DNA from: CAVQKZ01 sp963837325
GTDB lineage: Bacteria > Actinomycetota > Actinomycetes > Mycobacteriales > Jatrophihabitantaceae
DNA length: 64,000 nt
Assembly: GCA_963837325.1 (NCBI GenBank)
Contig: CAWIMV010000001.1
Coordinates: forward strand, 1,612,001-1,676,000
Direction of reading: 5' to 3'
Below the pieces are notes generated by a model that saw nothing but the letters and a program-made list of their open reading frames with translations, did no database searches and had not been told where the DNA came from. The translations under genes and the position numbers were made by a program. Shown piece after piece: positions 51,335 through 59,044 of the stretch (within the stretch, counting starts at the first letter, position 1; each line of letters begins with the position of its first letter).

Positions 51335-52450
51335 TCAACCAGATGCCGCGAGCTGACCACACGCGCCGTCGATCTCGCGGCCGCGGGTGTCGCGGACCGT
51401 GACGGGCACACCGCGCACTTCGAGGCGTCGCACGAATTCCCGCTCGACCGACTTGGGAGAAGCGTCCCAGTCGGATCCAGGCGTGGGGTTCAGCGGAATG
51501 AGGTTCACATGGGCCAACCGCGGGGCGAGCAGCTCACCCAGCAGGTCAGCCCGCCACGGTTGGTCGTTGATGTCCCGGATCATGGCGTACTCGATCGAGT
51601 AGCGCCGCCCGGTGCGAGCGGCGTACGCGTCAGCCGCCGCGAGCACCTCGGCCACCTTCCACCGCGTGTTCACCGGGACGAGCGTGTCCCGCAGGGCATC
51701 GTCGGGTGCGTGCAGCGAAACGGCGAGCGTGACGTTGAGGTTTTCGTCTGCCAGTTTGCCGATGGCCGGTACCAGCCCGACCGTCGAGACGGTGATCGCG
51801 CGCTGCGACAGCCCCAACCCGGCGGGCGAGGGGTCGGTCAGCCGGCGCAGGGCCGAGACCAGTCGGCGGTAGTTCGCCAGCGGCTCACCCATGCCCATGA
51901 AGACGACGTTGGACAGGCGACCCGGGCCGCCGGTGAGCTCACCGCGGGCGGCGGCGCGGGCGGACGCGACGACCTGATCGACGATCTCGCCCGTGGACAG
52001 GTTGCGCTTGAGGCCGCCCTGCCCGGTCGCGCAGAACGGGCAGGCCATCCCGCAGCCGGCCTGGCTCGAGACGCAGACGGTGATTCGCTCGGCCCGTCCG
52101 GGCCGGGCGGGGTAGCGCATGAGGACGCTCTCGACCAGGGTGCCGTCGTGCAGGCGCCAGAGTGACTTGCGGGTCGTGCCGGAGTCGGTCTCGAGGTGAC
52201 GCACCTCGGTGAGCAGCGGCGGCAGCAAGGCGGCGCCGACCTGGTCACGCGCGCCCGGCGGCAGGTCGGTCATGGCCGCCGGATCGTTCTCGAGCCGGCC
52301 GAAGTAGTGCCGACTGAGCTGGTCGGCGCGAAACGCCGGCAGACCCAGTTCGGTGACCGCGGCGCGCCGGGCCGCCTCATCGAGGTCGGCGAGGTGGGCC
52401 GGCGGCAAGCCGCGGCGCGGCGCATCGAACACCAGTGGGAGGGAGGTCAT
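51335..52450 (-). CDS. rlmN: Dual-specificity 23S rRNA/tRNA adenine-C2 methyltransferase
   Basis: RlmN is a radical SAM enzyme that methylates C2 of A2503 in 23S rRNA and A37 of some tRNAs. The 371-residue protein has the cluster motif CGMACPFC near residue 130, the upstream segment ESVLMRYPARPGRAERITVCVSSQAGC, the GEPLANY region, and the C-terminal RGREIDGACGQL with the second catalytic cysteine. It stands downstream of cdsA in the usual actinobacterial order, with two small genes inserted. Confidence 0.96.
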   Translation of the reverse strand: MTSLPLVFDAPRRGLPPAHLADLDEAARRAAVTELGLPAFRADQLSRHYFGRLENDPAAMTDLPPGARDQVGAALLPPLLTEVRHLETDSGTTRKSLWRLHDGTLVESVLMRYPARPGRAERITVCVSSQAGCGMACPFCATGQGGLKRNLSTGEIVDQVVASARAAARGELTGGPGRLSNVVFMGMGEPLANYRRLVSALRRLTDPSPAGLGLSQRAITVSTVGLVPAIGKLADENLNVTLAVSLHAPDDALRDTLVPVNTRWKVAEVLAAADAYAARTGRRYSIEYAMIRDINDQPWRADLLGELLAPRLAHVNLIPLNPTPGSDWDASPKSVEREFVRRLEVRGVPVTVRDTRGREIDGACGQLAASG

Positions 52451-52465
52451 GACCCAGCCATTCTC

Positions 52466-52482
52466 CCACGCTAGGAGCGTGG
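52466..52482 (-). terminator. Small perfect hairpin between a flavoprotein gene and rlmN
   Basis: CCACGCT / AGCGTGG with a 3-nt loop lies in the 42-bp gap. There is no T-tract, so if it terminates or attenuates it does so weakly. It could equally shield mRNA ends. Confidence 0.35.
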
Positions 52483-52492
52483 CCGGCCTCGA

Positions 52493-53026
52493 TCAGCTGG
52501 GCTGCTGCCGGACCGCCCGCTCAGCCTCGATCTTGGCCATCTCCTCGTCGGTCATCGCGAATCCGACGAGCCAGTTGGCGTCGACCCCGAAATAGGCGAT
52601 CGTCCCCCAGGTTTCCGGGTCGACCCCGTAGGTCGCGATGAAGTGGTCGCGCAGCATTCGCCTTTGCCCACCCTCGAGCCAGCGGGCCCGCCCGTGGCAG
52701 AAGACGCCGAACCCGTCGCGGGGGGTGAACGACGCACTGATTGCGGGTCGGGCGCGCAACTGACGAGCTTTCGGCGAGTCGGCCGCAGTGGTGAAGTACC
52801 ACTGGCCGTGCAGAAAGTGTCCGTCGACGGCGGACACGCGCGGCTCACCGGCCGCAGTGACGGTGCCGATGTTCAGGACGGCTGGTGAGGGCAGTTCCGC
52901 GCCCAGCCGTTCGGCGGACAGCCGCCGTTCGGGTGTCATGATCGATCTGAGGTGTTCCGACGCCCCGGCGAAGCTGGTATCGAGAAGGTCTTGCAAGTCG
53001 AGCAGTTCCTGCGGTGTCTCCCACAT
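52493..53026 (-). CDS. Pyridoxamine 5'-phosphate oxidase-family protein
   Basis: The 177-residue split-barrel protein has PAVLNIGTVTAAGEPRVSAVDGHFLHGQWYFTTAADSPKARQLRARPAISASFTPRDG in outline and a C-terminal helical part. The cofactor is probably FMN or F420. It lies between the kinase-like gene and rlmN on the same strand. Confidence 0.78.
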   Translation of the reverse strand: MWETPQELLDLQDLLDTSFAGASEHLRSIMTPERRLSAERLGAELPSPAVLNIGTVTAAGEPRVSAVDGHFLHGQWYFTTAADSPKARQLRARPAISASFTPRDGFGVFCHGRARWLEGGQRRMLRDHFIATYGVDPETWGTIAYFGVDANWLVGFAMTDEEMAKIEAERAVRQQPS

Positions 53027-53062
53027 ATCTCGATGCTCGCATCGGGCACCGACAACGCCCGG

Positions 53063-53629
53063 CTAGCCGAACTCGACTCCGCTGACGACCAGATCGGCGT
53101 GCTGGTCGGGCGCCTGACTTGCGGCGTATGCGTCTTCCGACGGCATCCAGACCTCCGTCCACTGCGCCAGCATCTCGGCACCGTCGCGCTGCACGGCGCG
53201 GGCCAGCCGGACGTCAACAGGGGCATCGACCCAGATCTTGAGCTGCCACGGCACAGCCACCTCGCGCCGGGTCGCGGACACTCCTTCGACGACGACGACG
53301 GACCCGGGGTCGACGCGGTGCCATTCCGCGCCCCGATCCTTGTCCCAGTCCCACCGCTGGTAGTGCGCGACGCATCCGGCGAGCAACGGGTCCCGCACCT
53401 GCCGGATGAATCTCGCCCAGTCCCATTCGGAAACGTGCGGCCCGGAAAAGTCGTCGACCGCGATCACCATCACGCCGGGCACAGCGTCCGCCAGGCACAC
53501 GGCCAGCGTGGACTTGCCCGCCCCGCCGCGCCCGTCGATGCCGACGAACGTCGTTCGACCCGACCGCGCCGCGGCGAGGGCTGCAACCGCGTCGACCGCC
53601 TGGGCCCGGGTCACGACCCGTGGGGTCAC
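53063..53629 (-). CDS. Uridine kinase-like P-loop NTPase
   Basis: The 188-residue P-loop kinase has Walker A GRGGAGKST near residue 34, VIAVDDFSGP, VVVVEGVSATRREV, and a lid-like DVRLARAVQRDG segment. It resembles uridine kinase/phosphoribulokinase-type small kinases; the phosphate acceptor is unknown. GTG start 4 bp after the cdsA stop. Confidence 0.8.
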   Translation of the reverse strand: MTPRVVTRAQAVDAVAALAAARSGRTTFVGIDGRGGAGKSTLAVCLADAVPGVMVIAVDDFSGPHVSEWDWARFIRQVRDPLLAGCVAHYQRWDWDKDRGAEWHRVDPGSVVVVEGVSATRREVAVPWQLKIWVDAPVDVRLARAVQRDGAEMLAQWTEVWMPSEDAYAASQAPDQHADLVVSGVEFG

Positions 53630-53633
53630 CGCC

Positions 53634-54665
53634 TCAGCCGACGGGGGCGAAGGCGGACAGCATCAGGTAAGCGACCGCGGCACACGGCAGAAGTGAATCG
53701 AGCCGATCCATCATGCCGCCGTGTCCCGGCAGCAGCGTGCCCATGTCCTTGATGCCCAGGTCGCGCTTGATCATCGATTCCCCCAGGTCGCCGAGGGTCG
53801 CGGTGATCACGATCGCCAGGCCGAACAACAGGCCCTTCCACCACACCTCGTGGAAGGTGAGCGTCAGGAACAGCACACCCGCGCCTGAGCAGAACAGCAG
53901 CGACCCGGCGAAGCCTTCCCAGGTCTTGGCCTTGGAGACGATCGGAGCGAGTGGGTGCCGCCCGAACAACACGCCGGTTGCATACCCGCCGGTGTCGCTG
54001 CACACGACCGTGGCGACGAAGGCGAGCACTCGAGCCGCACCGTCGTCCGGATGCACCAGCAGCACAGCGAAGCCGGCCAACGCCGGCAGGTACACCAGAA
54101 TGAGCACAGATGCGGTGACATCGCGCAGGTAGTTCTGAGCTCCGTCGGCAAGGCGCCAGATGAAGACACCGCACACCGTTACCAGGAGAGCCACGACCAG
54201 CCCGTTGGGCCCGCGGGTCCAAGCCGCGGCGAGCAGCGCGAGGCCACCCACGACGACGGGCGTAAGCGATGGACGCACGCCGGAGTGCGCGATCGCCTTC
54301 GTCATCTCGTAGCTTCCGTAAGCCACGGCCAGCGCGACGATCACGGCGAAACTCGGCCGGTACAAGAACACGCTGGCCAAGATGACCAGACCCAGCCCTA
54401 CTCCCACACCGATCGCAGCGGGCAGATTACGCCCGGCGCGCGAACTCGAGCCGGGCTCGTCCGAGCCGTCGAGCGCGTTTCGCCGCCGGCCGGAATCCTC
54501 CCCCGCAGTGCGGCTCGCCCAGACGGGACCGCTCGGCGCCGCGGCCTGCGCCCGGCTCCGCCCCCGGCCGGCGACGTGGTGCGCGCCGCCGCGGCGTCCC
54601 CGCACGGTGACCGCCGCGGCGGAGTCGTCCGCCTCGTCGTCAGCCGTGCCGTCGCCGCGCGCCAT
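53634..54665 (-). CDS. cdsA: Phosphatidate cytidylyltransferase (CDP-diacylglycerol synthase)
   Basis: CdsA makes CDP-diacylglycerol from phosphatidic acid and CTP at the membrane. The 343-residue protein has about eight helices and the C-terminal signature GDLGESMIKRDLGIKDMGTLLPGHGGMMDRLDS. The first 80 residues are a disordered Arg/Ala/Ser-rich cytoplasmic extension. Start ATG at 54665 overlaps the frr stop (TGATG); a GTG one codon upstream is an alternative. Confidence 0.94.
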   Translation of the reverse strand: MARGDGTADDEADDSAAAVTVRGRRGGAHHVAGRGRSRAQAAAPSGPVWASRTAGEDSGRRRNALDGSDEPGSSSRAGRNLPAAIGVGVGLGLVILASVFLYRPSFAVIVALAVAYGSYEMTKAIAHSGVRPSLTPVVVGGLALLAAAWTRGPNGLVVALLVTVCGVFIWRLADGAQNYLRDVTASVLILVYLPALAGFAVLLVHPDDGAARVLAFVATVVCSDTGGYATGVLFGRHPLAPIVSKAKTWEGFAGSLLFCSGAGVLFLTLTFHEVWWKGLLFGLAIVITATLGDLGESMIKRDLGIKDMGTLLPGHGGMMDRLDSLLPCAAVAYLMLSAFAPVG

Positions 54666-55222
54666 CACACCTCGAGCAGTTCGGCTTCCTTGGCCCGGAC
54701 GACTTCGTCGACGGAGCCCGTGTACCGGCCGGTCAGTTTGTCGAGTTCGGCTTCGGCACGGCGGACCTCGTCCTCGCCGGTCTCGCCGTCCTTGCCCAGC
54801 CGCTCGAGCGCCTCTTTGGCGTGCCGTCGAATCGAGCGGATCGAGACCTTGGCGTCCTCACCCTTGCTCTTCGCGACCTTCACCAGATCGCGCCGCCGCT
54901 CCTCGGTGAGCTGCGGAAAAACCACCCGGATGATCGAGCCGTCATTGGTGGGGTTGACGCCTAGGTCACTGTCGCGGATCGCCTTCTCGATCGCGGCGAG
55001 CTGGGAGCTGTCGTAGGGCTTGATCACCGCCATCCGTGGCTCGGGAATCGTCACCGTGGCCATCTGCGGAATGGGCGTGAGCGCGCCGTAGTAATCGACG
55101 ACCAGCCGCGCGAAGGCGCTGGGCGTGGCCCGCCCGGTACGCAGGCCGCCGAGTTCCTCGCGCGCCACATGAACCGCCTTCTCCATCTTCTCCTCGGCGT
55201 CGAAGAGGGTCTCGTCGATCAC
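54665..55222 (-). CDS. frr: Ribosome recycling factor
   Basis: RRF splits post-termination ribosomes together with EF-G. The protein is 185 residues, the normal length, with the family segments LRTGRATPSAFARLVVDYYG, the hinge VTIPEPRMAVIKPYD, and VFPQLTEERRRDLVKVAKSKGEDAKVSIR. Start GTG at 55222 behind GAAGGGAA. The long frame upstream to 55525 lies in pyrH. Confidence 0.97.
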   Translation of the reverse strand: MIDETLFDAEEKMEKAVHVAREELGGLRTGRATPSAFARLVVDYYGALTPIPQMATVTIPEPRMAVIKPYDSSQLAAIEKAIRDSDLGVNPTNDGSIIRVVFPQLTEERRRDLVKVAKSKGEDAKVSIRSIRRHAKEALERLGKDGETGEDEVRRAEAELDKLTGRYTGSVDEVVRAKEAELLEV

Positions 55223-55256
55223 GGTCCGGTTCCCTTCACAAGTAGCAGTTGGCGGC

Positions 55257-55994
55257 TCAACTGACGAGCGTGCCGATCTTCTCACCGCGCACGACCCGCG
55301 CGATGTTCCCATCGGACAGTTGGAAGACGATGATCGGCATACCGTTGTCGCGGCAGAGGCTGAAGGCGGTGACGTCGGCGACATCGAGCCCGCGGCGCAG
55401 CACCTCGTCATAGCCGATCGTGTCGAACTTGACCGCGTCGGGCACCTTGCGCGGATCGGCGTCGTACACGCCGTCGACGCCGTTCTTGCCGAGCAACAGC
55501 ACCTGGCAACCGATCTCCAGAGCACGCTGGGCGGCGACGGTGTCGGTGGAGAAATACGGCAACCCGGCGCCGGCGCCGAAGATCACCACGCGACCCTTTT
55601 CGAGGTGCCGCTCGGCTCGCCGGGGAATGTAGGGCTCGGCGACCTGGCCCATCGTGATCGCGGTCTGCACCCGGGTGGGGACGCCTTCCTTCTCGAGGAA
55701 GTCCTGCAGCGCCAGGCAGTTGAGCACCGTGCCGAGCATGCCCATGTAGTCGGCGCGATCCCGGTCCATGCCGCGCTGGCTGAGCTCGGCGCCGCGGAAG
55801 AAGTTGCCACCGCCGACGACGATCGCCACCTGCGTCCCGGCCGCTACGACCTCGGCTACCTGACGGGCGATCGACTGCACGACGTCCGGATCGACACCCA
55901 CCTGGCCGCCGCCGAACACTTCACCGGAAAGCTTCAGCAACACCCGCCGATACGCGGCCGACGGGGGCGGGGCCACCAACCCGGTTTCGGTCAT
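55257..55994 (-). CDS. pyrH: UMP kinase
   Basis: PyrH phosphorylates UMP to UDP in pyrimidine synthesis. The 245-residue amino-acid-kinase-fold protein shows RVLLKLSGEVFGG, VVGGGNFFRG, DYMGMLGTVLNCLALQDFLE, and the late LGKNGVDGVYDADPR. It precedes frr by 34 bp and follows tsf. Confidence 0.97.
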   Translation of the reverse strand: MTETGLVAPPPSAAYRRVLLKLSGEVFGGGQVGVDPDVVQSIARQVAEVVAAGTQVAIVVGGGNFFRGAELSQRGMDRDRADYMGMLGTVLNCLALQDFLEKEGVPTRVQTAITMGQVAEPYIPRRAERHLEKGRVVIFGAGAGLPYFSTDTVAAQRALEIGCQVLLLGKNGVDGVYDADPRKVPDAVKFDTIGYDEVLRRGLDVADVTAFSLCRDNGMPIIVFQLSDGNIARVVRGEKIGTLVS

Positions 55995-56051
55995 GTGCGG
56001 CCCCTCTCGTCGTCGTGCGTGCCTAGGATCGGCAGTGCAAACCCTAGCCGC

Positions 56052-56873
56052 TCAGGCCTGGCCGACCTCGAAATGCGCGAACTTGGTGACGGTCACGCCG
56101 GCCTCGTCGAGCACGGCCTTGACGGTCTTCTTCGCCTCACGCACCGACTCCTGCTCGAGCAGGACGTTGTCGGCGAAGAACGCGTTCAGCCGGCCTTCGA
56201 TGATCCGAGGCAGCGCCGCCTCGGGCTTGCCCTCGGCCCGCGACTTCTCCTCGAGGACGCGCTTCTCGGCCTCGACGACGTCGGCCGGCACGTCCTCGCG
56301 GCGGAGGAACCTCGGGCGCAACGCCGCCACCTGCATGGCCGCGCCCCGAGCGGCCTCAGCGTTGTCCCCCTCGAACTGCACCAGCACGCCCACCTGCGGC
56401 GGGAGGTCCGTGGACTTGCGGTGCAGGTAGGTTGCGACCTTCCCGTCGAGTTTTACGGCCCGGCGCAGCTCCAGCTTCTCGCCGATGATGGCGGCCAGAC
56501 CGTCGACACTTTCGGTGACCGTCCTGCCGTCCTTGAGGGTCTCTCCCCGCAGGCTTTCCACGTCGGTGGCCGACGACCCGGCGAAATGGGCCACGATGTC
56601 GTTGGCCAGCGTCTGGAACTGCTCGCTCTTGGCGACGAAGTCGGTCTCGGATGCGAGCTCGATCATCGCCCCTTCGGCGGCAGCGACGAGGCCGTTGGAG
56701 GCGACTCGGTCATCGCCGCGCTTGGCCACCTTGGCCTCACCCTTGACCCGCAGGATCTCGACGGCGCGCTCGTAATCGCCGTCGGCCTCCTCGAGCGCCT
56801 TCTTGCACTCCATCATCCCGGCGCCCGTGGCGTCGCGGAGCTTCTTCACATCAGCGGCGGAGAAATTCGCCAT
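56052..56873 (-). CDS. tsf: Translation elongation factor Ts
   Basis: EF-Ts is the nucleotide-exchange factor for EF-Tu. The 273-residue protein has the N-terminal UBA domain MANFSAADVKKLRDATGAGMMECKKALEEADGD, the TDFVAK core motif (ELASETDFVAKSEQF), and a second core repeat. Start ATG at 56873. It lies 56 bp after rpsB, the universal order. Confidence 0.97.
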   Translation of the reverse strand: MANFSAADVKKLRDATGAGMMECKKALEEADGDYERAVEILRVKGEAKVAKRGDDRVASNGLVAAAEGAMIELASETDFVAKSEQFQTLANDIVAHFAGSSATDVESLRGETLKDGRTVTESVDGLAAIIGEKLELRRAVKLDGKVATYLHRKSTDLPPQVGVLVQFEGDNAEAARGAAMQVAALRPRFLRREDVPADVVEAEKRVLEEKSRAEGKPEAALPRIIEGRLNAFFADNVLLEQESVREAKKTVKAVLDEAGVTVTKFAHFEVGQA

Positions 56874-56929
56874 GGTCTGTCTCTGATTCCTTTGCCTAGA
56901 GGTGCGCAGTGGTGCTGCGCCCGTGTTGG

Positions 56930-57889
56930 TCAGGTGGTCAGCGCGGGTGGCGCAGCCGGTTCGTCGGCCGGCGCCGCCGCTGCGTCTTGCCCGGCCTCGC
57001 TCGCCGATTGAGCCGCGGCCGGAGCCTCGGTCGCGACCGGTGGCTCGCCCGCGGCCGGAGCCTCGGTGGGCGCAGTAGCAGGAGCAGCCGCTGCGGCGCC
57101 GGCCGGCCGTAGGAGATCGCGCTCCCACTCGGGCATCGGCTCGTCGGCGGCGAGCTGGCCCGGCTCGGGTTTCTCGTCGCGCCCGGCGCCGGCTGCCGCC
57201 GCGGCCCGGGCCACGAGGCCCTCGGCGACGGCGTCAGCGATGACCCGGGTCAGCAGGGCGGCGCTGCGGATCGCGTCGTCGTTGCCGGGGATCTTGTAGT
57301 CGACCTCGTCGGGGTCGCAGTTGGTGTCGAGGATCGCGATCACCGGGATGTTGAGCTTGTGGGCCTCGCCGACCGCGATGTGCTCCTTCTTGGTGTCGAC
57401 GATCCACACCGCGCTGGGAACCCGGCTCATCTCGCGGATACCGCCCAGCGTGCGCTCGAGCTTGACCTTCTCGCGGCTGAGGATGAGCTGTTCCTTCTTG
57501 GTGGCGGTGCCCTCCCACTCGTTCTGCTCCATCGCCTCGAGCTCCTTGAGGCGCTGCAACCGCTTGAACACGGTCTGGAAGTTGGTGAGCATGCCGCCCA
57601 GCCAACGCTGGTTGACATACGGCATGCCGACCCGCGTGGCCTGCTCGGCGATGGCTTCCTGGGCCTGCTTCTTCGTGCCGACGAACAGGACGCTGCCGCC
57701 GTGCGCGACCGTCTCCTTGACGAACTCGTAGGCGCGGTCGATGTAGGTCAGCGTCTGCTGCAGGTCGATGATGTAGATGCCATTGCGCTCGGTGAAGATG
57801 AACCGCTTCATCTTCGGGTTCCAGCGACGGGTCTGGTGCCCGAAGTGCACACCGGAATCGAGCATTTCCTTCATGGTGACGACGGCCAT
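56930..57889 (-). CDS. rpsB: 30S ribosomal protein S2
   Basis: The 319-residue S2 has the family start MAVVTMKEMLDSGVHFGHQTRRWNPKM, then RNGIYIIDLQQTL, MPYVNQRWLGGMLTNFQTV and PVIAILDTNCDPDEVDYKIPGNDDAIRS. After about residue 255 comes an Ala/Pro/Glu-rich extension of roughly 65 residues ending PAAPPALTT, common in actinobacteria and probably disordered. The start ATG at 57889 has AGAGGAGGA upstream. It heads the operon with tsf. Confidence 0.97.
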   Translation of the reverse strand: MAVVTMKEMLDSGVHFGHQTRRWNPKMKRFIFTERNGIYIIDLQQTLTYIDRAYEFVKETVAHGGSVLFVGTKKQAQEAIAEQATRVGMPYVNQRWLGGMLTNFQTVFKRLQRLKELEAMEQNEWEGTATKKEQLILSREKVKLERTLGGIREMSRVPSAVWIVDTKKEHIAVGEAHKLNIPVIAILDTNCDPDEVDYKIPGNDDAIRSAALLTRVIADAVAEGLVARAAAAAGAGRDEKPEPGQLAADEPMPEWERDLLRPAGAAAAAPATAPTEAPAAGEPPVATEAPAAAQSASEAGQDAAAAPADEPAAPPALTT

Positions 57890-58195
57890 GCCGGTCGTCC
57901 TCCTCTGACGTTCGTGCACGCCGATGCTGCCTGGGCTCGCGGCGTGCGGCCTCGGTTGTCGCGGACGGCCCGGGTGGGCCGCCTGCCCTGGTGCCCGGTG
58001 TCGCGGTCAGGAGGCCGTTTCCGGCAGATTCGCCGGTCCGGACCGAGGCTGGCCGCCACCCACTGGAGCCTGAACAGCCGGAGCCTGTGGGAGGGCACGC
58101 GAAGTCGGCCCACAATTGGTGAGCCGCTGGGTCCCAGTCTAGCCCGCCGCGGCCACCGCTTCGACCGGGCCGCAGGCCCCGGATACGCTGCGGCC
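57890..58195. other. Intergenic leader between rpsB and the divergent hydrolase
   Basis: This 306-bp region holds the ribosome-binding site of rpsB and should contain the rpsB-tsf promoter and 5' leader; a TAGACT element on the minus strand near 58138-58143 is a possible -10 box. A long open frame seems to cross it on each strand, but composition and lack of family character argue it is non-coding. I see no riboswitch class that I recognise. Confidence 0.45.
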
Positions 58196-59044
58196 ATGAG
58201 CGCGCCCGTCGCCAGCCCAGTCAGTGTCGCGGCGAACGGCTGGCAGTTCACCGGTCTGGGCTGGGGGCCGGCGGAGGGGCGCACGGTCCTCCTCCTGCAC
58301 GGGTTCCCCCAACACGTCACGTCGTGGGCGGCGGTCGCCGAGCGGCTGGCCGAGGTTGGCCTGCACGCCGTCGCGCTGGATCAGCGCGGGTACTCCCCCG
58401 GCGCGCGGCCACCCCACGTGGCCGACTACGCACTGGCGCACCTCGTCGCCGACACCGTCGGCATGATCGAGGCGCTGGGCGGCGCCGTCGACCTGGTCGG
58501 GCACGACTTTGGTGGCGTCGTCGGCTGGCAGGCCGCAGCCCGTTACCCCGACCTCGTCCGGACCTGGACGGCCGTCTCGACGCCGAACCCCCTTGCCTTG
58601 AACGAGGTGCTCGCCGTCGATGAGGAGCAGCGGGAGCGATTCGGCTACATCCGGGGTTTCCGGGTACCGGGCCGGGCCGAGGCCGCTCTGCTGGCCGACG
58701 GCGCAGCGGCGATGCGCTCCTTCTACGGCGAGGTCGTGTCGCCGGAGCGCATCGACGATGATGTCGCGTTCATGACGACGCCGGGCACGTTGACCTCGGC
58801 GCTGAACTGGTACCGAGCCATGTCACCGCACGACGCCGACGGGCTCGGGCCGGTGCACGTCCCCACGTCCTACGTCTGGGGCAGCGGCGACCCGGCTTTC
58901 GGGCGGGCCGCTGCCGAACGCACGGCCGGCCACGTCGCCGCACCGTACTCGTTCGTCGCGCTCGAAGGAGCCAGCCATTGGCTGCCCGACGAGGCGCCAG
59001 ACGCGCTGGCCGACGAGATAGCCCGACGGGTACTAGCCCAATAG
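58196..59044 (+). CDS. Alpha/beta hydrolase (haloalkane dehalogenase/epoxide hydrolase-like)
   Basis: The 282-residue hydrolase has the oxyanion-hole segment VLLLHGFPQHVTSW, the motif ALDQRGYSPGARP, and nucleophile elbow VGHDFGGVVGWQ with Asp as nucleophile near residue 103. It has the late acid region SYVWGSGDPAFGRAAAERT and the catalytic His in GASHWLPDEAP. An Asp nucleophile points to epoxide hydrolase or haloalkane dehalogenase type chemistry. The ATG at 58196 is chosen. Its last 12 bp overlap the convergent LuxR-type gene. Confidence 0.88.
   Translation: MSAPVASPVSVAANGWQFTGLGWGPAEGRTVLLLHGFPQHVTSWAAVAERLAEVGLHAVALDQRGYSPGARPPHVADYALAHLVADTVGMIEALGGAVDLVGHDFGGVVGWQAAARYPDLVRTWTAVSTPNPLALNEVLAVDEEQRERFGYIRGFRVPGRAEAALLADGAAAMRSFYGEVVSPERIDDDVAFMTTPGTLTSALNWYRAMSPHDADGLGPVHVPTSYVWGSGDPAFGRAAAERTAGHVAAPYSFVALEGASHWLPDEAPDALADEIARRVLAQ

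Noticed and set aside
57195..58195. Long plus-strand extension of the alpha/beta hydrolase frame back to 57359
   Set aside because: It runs antisense through rpsB. The hydrolase fold starts at the ATG at 58196.
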